Position numbers and translations under genes: made by a program. Under the pieces are notes generated by a model. It ran no database searches. It was given only the letters and a program-made list of their open reading frames with translations, and was not told the DNA's origin. From Streptomyces sp. MUM 203J (GTDB lineage Bacteria; Actinomycetota; Actinomycetes; Streptomycetales; Streptomycetaceae), in contig NZ_JADWYO010000002.1 of assembly GCF_022414595.1 (NCBI RefSeq), positions 124,001 through 188,000 on the forward strand: a stretch of 64,000 bases of DNA, written 5' to 3'. Below, in pieces: positions 58,946-64,000 of this stretch. The stretch's first letter is position 1. Every line of letters begins with the position of its first letter.

Positions 58946-59853
58946 CTCAGTGAACCGTTTTCATCCTGTCCTGCAGGGATGAAGATGCTGGTCAGCAGGG
59001 TGGTGTGACGAGGCGAGGCTCCTGGTCGTTGCGGTGGTGTTCTCTACGCACCACGCTTCGTCCGAGGAGCCTCGCTTGGTCCCGTATCGTGCCACGCTCG
59101 ACGTCCCGCATGGGCTGGTCGAGCATCTCATGGCTGATCTATGCCCGAAGGTGTGAACGCGGCACGCGGTGGCGCAAGCTGGGCTGCTTCCACCAGGCTC
59201 TGCTGGCGTTGGTGCACCTACGCAAGAACGAGACGCTGCCCCAGCTTGCGGCGGAGTTCGGGATCTCCACCGCAACCGCCTGGCGGTACGTGGACGAGAC
59301 CCTCGAGGTCTTGGCCTCCTGGGCGCCCGGCCTGCAGGAGGCCCTTGTCGGCTTGGGCGAAGGAGACTTCGTCATCGTCGACGGCACGCTCATCCCCATC
59401 GACCGCATCGCCGCGGACGAGCCGTACTACTCCCAAAAACACCGGAAGCACGGCATGAACGTCCAGGTCGTCGCACGTCCGGACGGCACCCCTCTGTGGT
59501 TCTCGCGCGCGACGCCGGGTCGCACGCACGACTGACCGCGGCCCGCGCTCACGGCATCGTCCAAGCCTGCCTCACCCGGCACATCCTCGTGCTCGCGGAC
59601 CGCGCCTACCAGGGCGCCGGCGCCACCTTCCGTACCCCGTACTACCACTACGGCGAACAACCCGAGCAGTGCCAGCAGTTCAACCGCGACCACGCACGAC
59701 TGCGAGCCCCCGGCGAACGTGCCTTCGCTCAGCTCAAGACGTGGCGGCGACTGCGACGAGCCCGCTGTTCCACCCGCCGCCATCGGCACGGCAGTCCAAG
59801 CCGTCCACACCCTGCTGACCTGCACATATTCAGGATGAGAACGATTCAGTGAG
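58946..59853 (+). mobile_element. Degenerate IS5-type insertion sequence (copy 1)
   Basis: Terminal inverted repeats of about 23 bp: 58946-58968 (CTCAGTGAACCGTTTTCATC) and 59831-59853 (19 of 23 match, with GATTCAGTGAG at the end). The inner part encodes a broken transposase. The right end is interrupted by the second element at 59851: AGT 59848-59850 and again 60724-60726 look like its 3-bp target copy. The left end lies 10 bp past the SUKH gene stop. Confidence 0.8.
59076..59820 (+). pseudogene. Frameshifted IS5-type (DDE_Tnp_4) transposase
   Basis: Homologous to the intact transposase at 59966-60715. The reading starts at TTG 59076 in one frame (LVPYRATLDVPHGLVEHL), moves to a second frame after a shift near 59130 (RKLGCFHQALLALVHLRKNE, then VIVDGTLIPIDRI and HGMNVQVV up to TPGRTHD and a stop near 59533), and to a third frame (TAARAHGIVQA, ILVLADRAYQGAG). 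A further shift near 59770 affects the end. At 59530 a one-base loss relative to the intact copy is clear (HD-LTAAR). With at least three breaks it cannot make a working enzyme. Confidence 0.8.
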
Positions 59854-60723
59854 CTTCTTCGAGTTGGCCACCGATCAGGTGACGGTCCACGAACCGCAAC
59901 GAGCGAGGCCCCCGGGCTGTTGATCGAGATGTCTGACGTCTCAACCACGCTGCTCGGGGGCCTCGTTGGTCATCTATCCTGCCGTACTCGACCTGCCCCA
60001 TGCGCTCGTGGAGTGGGTCACCATGCTCGTTGTCACCCGTGAGGGCGACCGCCGCTGCAAGCTCCGCCCGTCCCAGCGCGCGATGGTGGCACTGGTGTAC
60101 CTCCGCGAACACACCACCCTGGCGAAGATCGCTGCCGGATTCGGGATCAGCGAGTCCACCGCCCACGCCTACACCAGCGCGGTCGTCCACCTGCTCGCTG
60201 AACGTGCGCCGGGTCTGCTGAAGGTCCTGCGCGAGGCCGAGGCGGACTTCGTCCTGCTGGACGGCACGCTCGCGGAGTGCGACCGGGTCGGCGACGGACG
60301 GGCCGACTACTCGGCCAAGCACCGCCGGCACGGGGTGAACGTGCAGGTGGTCACCGATCCGGGCGGCCGGCTGCTGTGGCTCTCACCCGCACTGCCGGGC
60401 CGGGCGCACGATCTGACCGCTGCCCGCACCCACCGGATCATCCGCATCAGCGAGCGTCAGGGCGTCCCCATCCTGGCCGATCTCGCCTACCAGGGCGGCG
60501 GCCCCTGGGTGACCACGGGCATCAAACGCAGGCCCCTGCAGGAACTCACCCTCACCGAGAAGACCCGCAACCGGGCCCTGGCCGCGGCGCGGGCACCGGT
60601 CGAGCGCGGCGTCGCACGTCTGAAGTCCTGGCGCATCTTCCGCAGATCCCGGTGCAGCCCAAACCACATGACGTCAATCGCCAAAGCCGTCCTCACCCTG
60701 GAGCGGCACCGCTGAAGAAGCTC
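59851..60723 (+). mobile_element. Intact IS5-type insertion sequence (copy 2)
   Basis: Starts GAGCTTCTTC (59851-59860) and ends with the complement GAAGAAGCTC (60714-60723); AGT flanks both sides (59848-59850 and 60724-60726) as a probable 3-bp target duplication. Length 873 bp, with one full transposase gene. It sits inside the right end of the degenerate copy 1. Confidence 0.82.
59966..60715 (+). CDS. IS5-family transposase (DDE_Tnp_4)
   Basis: 249 residues, complete. The N-terminal helix-turn-helix part ([30 protein letters not shown]) precedes the DDE catalytic core: D in [14 protein letters not shown] in [14 protein letters not shown] in [22 protein letters not shown] and [13 protein letters not shown] are family marks. 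The TTG start at 59966 is inferred by comparison with copy 1; it should be able to move the element. Confidence 0.88.
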   Translation: MVIYPAVLDLPHALVEWVTMLVVTREGDRRCKLRPSQRAMVALVYLREHTTLAKIAAGFGISESTAHAYTSAVVHLLAERAPGLLKVLREAEADFVLLDGTLAECDRVGDGRADYSAKHRRHGVNVQVVTDPGGRLLWLSPALPGRAHDLTAARTHRIIRISERQGVPILADLAYQGGGPWVTTGIKRRPLQELTLTEKTRNRALAAARAPVERGVARLKSWRIFRRSRCSPNHMTSIAKAVLTLERHR

Positions 60724-60800
60724 AGTGAGCTTCTTTCATTCTGTTCTGAAGGGTGAAATGGGCTGGTCGGCGGGTGTGGTGCCGAGGCAGGACCGGACGG
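60721..60800 (+). mobile_element. Left-end fragment of a third IS copy
   Basis: Starts CTCAGTGAGCTTCTTTCATT and is similar to the left end of copy 1 over about 70 bp (the inverted repeat matches 22 of 28 bases, then GCTGGTC-GC-GGGTGTGGTG-like sequence). Similarity fades after about 60790. It is a truncated copy. Confidence 0.65.
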
Positions 60801-61126
60801 TCTTCGGGCGGTGGGTCGAGTGCCGGTCGGCGACCAGGTGGACCTTGTGGTGCAAGGTCGTGCCCGGCGCCAGGGGCACCATCGCCCCTCCGGCGCGCCG
60901 CGGCCGTTTCGACAAGAACGCGGCCGACGACTCCGCCGAGTCCACGACGGGTGGGTCCGGCTCCTCGACTGCCGGGTACCACGGCATCGTCAGAAGGCGG
61001 CGCCCAGCCCACCGACGCCTCCGGCAGCCGCCACCGGCGCCGGTTCCGCCCTGCCCGTCGCCGCGAGGGCGGCATCCTGTTCGAGATGCGCCGCCGTGAG
61101 CGCGGCTGCCTGACCTCACAAGAGTG
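60801..61126. other. Decayed region after the IS cluster
   Basis: About 325 bp without an intact gene. A minus-strand frame (60736-61119) has HHKVHLVADRHSTHRP-like sequence that could be a transposase remnant, but it lacks other motifs and a ribosome site. I see no other feature. Confidence 0.35.
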
Positions 61127-61162
61127 ACGGCCCCCGGCGGCGGATCGCGCCGGGGGCCGTCG
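61127..61162 (-). terminator. Terminator after the antiporter gene
   Basis: Perfect 14-bp arms (GACGGCCCCCGGCG and complement) with an 8-base loop, 8 bp beyond the stop codon of the antiporter gene on the minus strand. Confidence 0.75.
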
Positions 61163-61169
61163 GCGCGGG

Positions 61170-62426
61170 TCAGCCCCGGTGGCCGGTGCCGTCCTCCACC
61201 GGGTCGAGCATCTCCTCCCGCGGCGCGACCATGGGCGTCGGCTGCGGCACCGCGCCCTCACCCGGCATCCGGCGGCGGGTGAGCCGGGTGGCCACCGGCT
61301 CCGTGTAGCGGGCCGTCAGCGGGCCGACGACGACCAGGATGAGGACGTACGCCGTGGCCAGCGGGCCCAGGGACGGCTCGATGCCCGCCGTCACGGCCAG
61401 CCCCGCGATGACGATCGAGAACTCGCCGCGCGCGACCAGCGTCCCGCCCGCGCGCCAGCGCCCCCGCGCGGAGATCCCCGCGCGCTTCGCCGCCCAGTAG
61501 CCGGTGGCGATCTTCGTGGCGGCCGTGACCACCGCGAGGGCCAGCGCGGGCAGCAGGACGGGCGGGATGCTCGCGGGGTCGGTGTGCAGCCCGAAGAAGA
61601 CGAAGAACACCGCGGCGAACAGGTCCCGCAGCGGGCTCAGCAGATTGTGCGCCCCCTCCGCGGCCTCGCCGGACAGCGCGATGCCCACCAGGAACGCCCC
61701 CACGGCCGCCGAGACCTGGAGCTGCTGGGCGATGCCGGCGACCAGCAGGGTCAGGCCGAGCACGACCAGGAGCAGCTTCTCGGGGTCGTCGCTGGATACG
61801 AAGCGGGAGATCACCCGCCCGTACCGCACGGCCAGGAACAGCACCAGGCCCGCCGCGCCCAGCGCGATGGCGAGGGTGACGCTGCCCGCGGCGAGGCCGA
61901 CGCCCGCCAGCAGGGCGGTGATGATCGGCAGGTACATGGCCATGGCCAGGTCTTCGAGCACGAGGATGCTCAGGACCACCGGAGTCTCCCGGTTGCCGAG
62001 CCGCCCCAGATCGCCCAGGACCTTGGCGATCACACCGGAGGACGAGATCCAGGTGACGCCCGCCAGGACGACCGCCGCGACCGGGCCCCAGCCCAGCAGC
62101 AGTGCCATCGCCGCGCCGGGCAGGGCGTTGAGGCAGGCGTCCACCAGCCCGGCGCGGTACTGGGTCTTCAGGTTGGTGACCAGGTCCGTCGCGGTGTACT
62201 CCAGGCCGAGCATCAGCAGCAGGAGGATGACGCCGATCTCGGCGCCGATCGCCACGAACTCCTCACTGGCGCCCAGCGGCAGCAGCCCACCCGTGCCGAA
62301 CGCGAGACCGGCCAGGAGATAGAGGGGGATGGGGGAGAACTTCAGCCGTCCGGCGATCCGGCCCAGCAGGCCCAGGCCGAGGATGATCGCACCGAACTCG
62401 ATGAGGAAGGTGGCGGAGGAGTGCAC
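61170..62426 (-). CDS. CPA2-family cation/proton antiporter
   Basis: 418 residues with about 12-13 helices. Family marks include the start FLIEFGAIILGLGLLGRIAGRL, LLLMLGLEY near 71, GVTWISSSGVIAKVLGDLGRLGNRE (near 121-145) and VLEDLAMAMYLPIITALLAG, which holds the ion-binding acidic residue. The late ALVFFVFFGLHTDP-like segment and a cytoplasmic Pro-rich tail follow. It exchanges K+ or Na+ for protons. GTG 62426 has GGGAG upstream. It follows a TrkA-C protein by 4 bp; the pair resembles KhtTU-type systems. Confidence 0.9.
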   Translation of the reverse strand: MHSSATFLIEFGAIILGLGLLGRIAGRLKFSPIPLYLLAGLAFGTGGLLPLGASEEFVAIGAEIGVILLLLMLGLEYTATDLVTNLKTQYRAGLVDACLNALPGAAMALLLGWGPVAAVVLAGVTWISSSGVIAKVLGDLGRLGNRETPVVLSILVLEDLAMAMYLPIITALLAGVGLAAGSVTLAIALGAAGLVLFLAVRYGRVISRFVSSDDPEKLLLVVLGLTLLVAGIAQQLQVSAAVGAFLVGIALSGEAAEGAHNLLSPLRDLFAAVFFVFFGLHTDPASIPPVLLPALALAVVTAATKIATGYWAAKRAGISARGRWRAGGTLVARGEFSIVIAGLAVTAGIEPSLGPLATAYVLILVVVGPLTARYTEPVATRLTRRRMPGEGAVPQPTPMVAPREEMLDPVEDGTGHRG

Positions 62427-62430
62427 CCGC

Positions 62431-62916
62431 TCACTCCCGCCCGAGTATCGCGGCGGCGGCGTCGACGCCCTCGCGTGTGCCGATGACGATCAGCGTGTCC
62501 CCGCCGGCCAGCCGGAAGTCCGGCCCGGGGGCGGGAATGGCGTCGGCCCTGCGCAGCACGGCCACGATCGACACGCCCGTCTCGGTCCGCATGCGGGTGT
62601 CCCCGAGGTGCCGCCCGTTCCAGTGGGAGGCCGCGGCCAGCTCGATCCGCTCGGCCACCAGGCCGAGGTCCGTCGTGGACAGCAGGTTGGGGCTGTGGTG
62701 CGCGGGCATCAGGGCGTCGATCAGCGCCTCCGACTCCCGGGAGGTCAGCTTCACCGACAGCGCGCACGCGTCGGGATCGTCACTGCGGTACGCGTTGAGC
62801 ACCCGCGTCCCGTCCCGTTGCGCGACGACCGAAAGACGGCGGTCCTCGCGGGTGGTGAGGTCGTAGCGGACCCCGATGCCTGGCAGCGGCGTACTGCTCA
62901 TACGCGGAGCGGGCAC
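62431..62916 (-). CDS. TrkA-C (RCK_C) regulator of the antiporter
   Basis: 161 residues. The N-terminal half is a compact domain (GIGVRYDLTTREDRRLSVVAQ, VKLTSRESEALIDAL), and the C-terminal half is a RCK_C domain (GRHLGDTRMRTETGVSIVAVLR, then DFRLAGGDTLIVIGTREGV). This is the KhtT-type layout, a small cytoplasmic gate subunit that senses ligands. GTG 62916 has AAGGAG 7 bp upstream, which is better than ATG 62901. It is 4 bp upstream of the antiporter gene and divergent from TrkH. Confidence 0.88.
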   Translation of the reverse strand: MPAPRMSSTPLPGIGVRYDLTTREDRRLSVVAQRDGTRVLNAYRSDDPDACALSVKLTSRESEALIDALMPAHHSPNLLSTTDLGLVAERIELAAASHWNGRHLGDTRMRTETGVSIVAVLRRADAIPAPGPDFRLAGGDTLIVIGTREGVDAAAAILGRE

Positions 62917-63132
62917 AGCGGAACTCCTTGGCCGGACACGTGACACGTGTGGGTGACGTCTTGGCGATTACTTTACCTAGGCAACAAACCGACACTTTCC
63001 GCCGGAAAACAGGGGAAGCGGGGTCGGTGTTCCCGGCGCGGTAGGGTGACCACCCGCCGGGGCGATCAAGGCCGGGCGGTCACGCCGGTGAAGAGGAAGG
63101 CCGGGTACGGGGAAGAGGGCCGGGAGCGAGCG

Positions 63133-64000
63133 GTGCCAAGACGTGCGTTGAGGCTGTGGCAGGCCCTGTTCACCACCCACCCCGCCCGCACCACCGTGAT
63201 GGCCTTCGCGGCGGTGATCCTCGCCGGAGCGGTCGTGCTGAGCCTCCCCGTGGCCTCCGCGACCGGCGGCGCGACCGCCTTCGTCACGGCCCTGTTCACC
63301 GCGACCTCCGCGGTGTGCGTCACCGGCCTGGTCGTCGTCGACACGGGCACCCACTGGAGCGGCTTCGGCCAGGGCGTCATCCTGGCGCTGATCCAGGCGG
63401 GCGGCTTCGGCATCATGACCATGGCGTCGCTGCTGGCCCTGCTGGTCTCCGGCAAGCTCAAGCTGCGCATGCAGCTCACCGCCGCCGCCGAGACCAAGAG
63501 CCTGGGCATCGGAGACGTACGGAAGGTGCTGCTGGGCGTCGCCGGGACCACCGCCGCCGTCGAGCTGACGGTCTGGGCCTGGCTCGCGCTGCGCTTCCGG
63601 TTCGGATACGACATGCCGATCGGCGACGCGGTCTACCACGGCTTCTTCCACTCCGTGTCGGCCTTCAACAACGCCGGGTTCGCCCTCCAGCCGGACAGCC
63701 TGATGCCGTACGCCTCCGATCCGCTGGTGACCCTGCCGATAGCGGTGGCCGTGATCCTCGGCGGCATCGGTTTCCCCGTACTGCTGGAGCTGCTGCGGCA
63801 CCGCAACCGGCGGCGGACGACGGGGCGGCGCGGCTGGTCCCTGCACACCAAGCTCACCGTCGTCACGACCGCAGGGCTGCTGCTGACCGGCACCGTGCTG
63901 ACCTGTCTGCTGGAGTGGGGGAACCCGGGCACGCTCGGCCCGTTCACCTGGGGGGAGAAGCTGCTGAACGGCTTCGTCCACTCGGTGATGACCCGCAGCG
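63133..64000 (+). CDS. TrkH/KtrB-family K+ channel subunit (partial, 3' end missing)
   Basis: At least 289 residues, cut by the window end. Two helices then a pore: TAFVTALFTATSAVCVTGLVVV (filter TSAVCVTGL) is the first P-loop, FNNAGF near 179 is the second. Other helices fit the KtrB fold. It imports K+ (or Na+) with an RCK partner not seen here. GTG 63133 has GGGAG about 6 bp upstream; an in-frame GTG at 63088 is an alternative. It is divergent from the antiporter/TrkA-C pair. Confidence 0.88.
   Translation, partial: MPRRALRLWQALFTTHPARTTVMAFAAVILAGAVVLSLPVASATGGATAFVTALFTATSAVCVTGLVVVDTGTHWSGFGQGVILALIQAGGFGIMTMASLLALLVSGKLKLRMQLTAAAETKSLGIGDVRKVLLGVAGTTAAVELTVWAWLALRFRFGYDMPIGDAVYHGFFHSVSAFNNAGFALQPDSLMPYASDPLVTLPIAVAVILGGIGFPVLLELLRHRNRRRTTGRRGWSLHTKLTVVTTAGLLLTGTVLTCLLEWGNPGTLGPFTWGEKLLNGFVHSVMTRS

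Noticed and set aside
60736..61119. Possible transposase remnant on the minus strand
   Set aside because: Only a short HKVHLVADR-like stretch looks familiar; no DDE residues or further similarity, so no gene is called.
62917..63132. Riboswitch (c-di-AMP type) in the K+ gene gap
   Set aside because: No conserved ydaO-type core seen; the gap is AT-rich but otherwise unstructured by eye.
1..64000. CRISPR array
   Set aside because: No series of regularly spaced direct repeats with unique spacers seen on either strand; the repeats found are short operator-like pairs.
1..64000. Complete tRNA or rRNA genes
   Set aside because: Apart from the fragment at 52333-52377, no other T-arm-like or rRNA sequence was noticed.

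Overview
The window is very GC-rich (with third codon positions mostly G or C), uses GTG and TTG starts freely, shows GGAGG-type ribosome binding sites and carries typical actinobacterial families (DUF5753-type XRE regulators, a SigB/SigF-class sigma factor with partner-switch proteins, deazaflavin-type oxidoreductase, LCP protein). It is best read as a chromosomal segment of a Streptomyces or a close relative. That assignment comes from style and gene content, not from a database search.

Region 1 (about 0.25-31 kb) is a large exopolysaccharide or capsule locus. It opens with a plus-strand operon (CelD-like acetyltransferase, GT2, NodB-type deacetylase, large membrane protein, small membrane protein, GH26-type glycosidase) that converges on a flippase and a DegT-type enzyme. 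A regulatory island follows: SigB/SigF-family sigma factor, anti-anti-sigma STAS protein and RsbW-type kinase. Then come the priming sugar transferase (WcaJ type), GDP-fucose genes (fcl and gmd, divergent), a 908-residue secreted LamG/CBM96 protein, a lipoprotein, GT4, WcaF-type acetyltransferase, a Wzy-like polymerase, a second flippase, a Wzz/BY-kinase-like protein with a damaged nucleotide site, another GT4, a TagD-like cytidylyltransferase, a CDP-alcohol phosphotransferase and an LCP protein. Together these cover precursor supply, priming, extension, export, chain-length control, trimming and wall attachment.

Region 2 (32-40.9 kb) looks like conserved core: POT peptide transporter, OmpR-type response regulator and kinase, GtrA, purK-purE, M19 dipeptidase, and a TetR regulator with a near-perfect 32-bp operator followed by a deazaflavin-dependent oxidoreductase.

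Region 3 (41.2-47.7 kb) holds cell-wall and surface genes: a secreted amidase-like protein, a class A PBP-like protein that has lost the transpeptidase lysine, a secreted NodB-like protein and two small genes.

Region 4 (47.8-61.1 kb) is accessory DNA. It contains a DUF6879/XRE-DUF5753 module, a methyltransferase, a small GntR repressor with tandem 10-bp repeats at its promoter, three small genes, and a 3' half of a tRNA gene (probably Arg, anticodon CCT) that looks like an attachment-site scar. Next to it are a doubly inactivated trypsin-like protein with a beta-trefoil tail, a secreted protein, a 1214-residue ALF-repeat polymorphic toxin ending in a barnase/RNase Sa-like domain, its probable SUKH immunity protein, and a nest of IS5-type elements.

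Region 5 (61.2-64 kb) returns to core genes: a CPA2-type cation/proton antiporter with a TrkA-C partner and a divergent TrkH/KtrB channel gene cut off by the window end.
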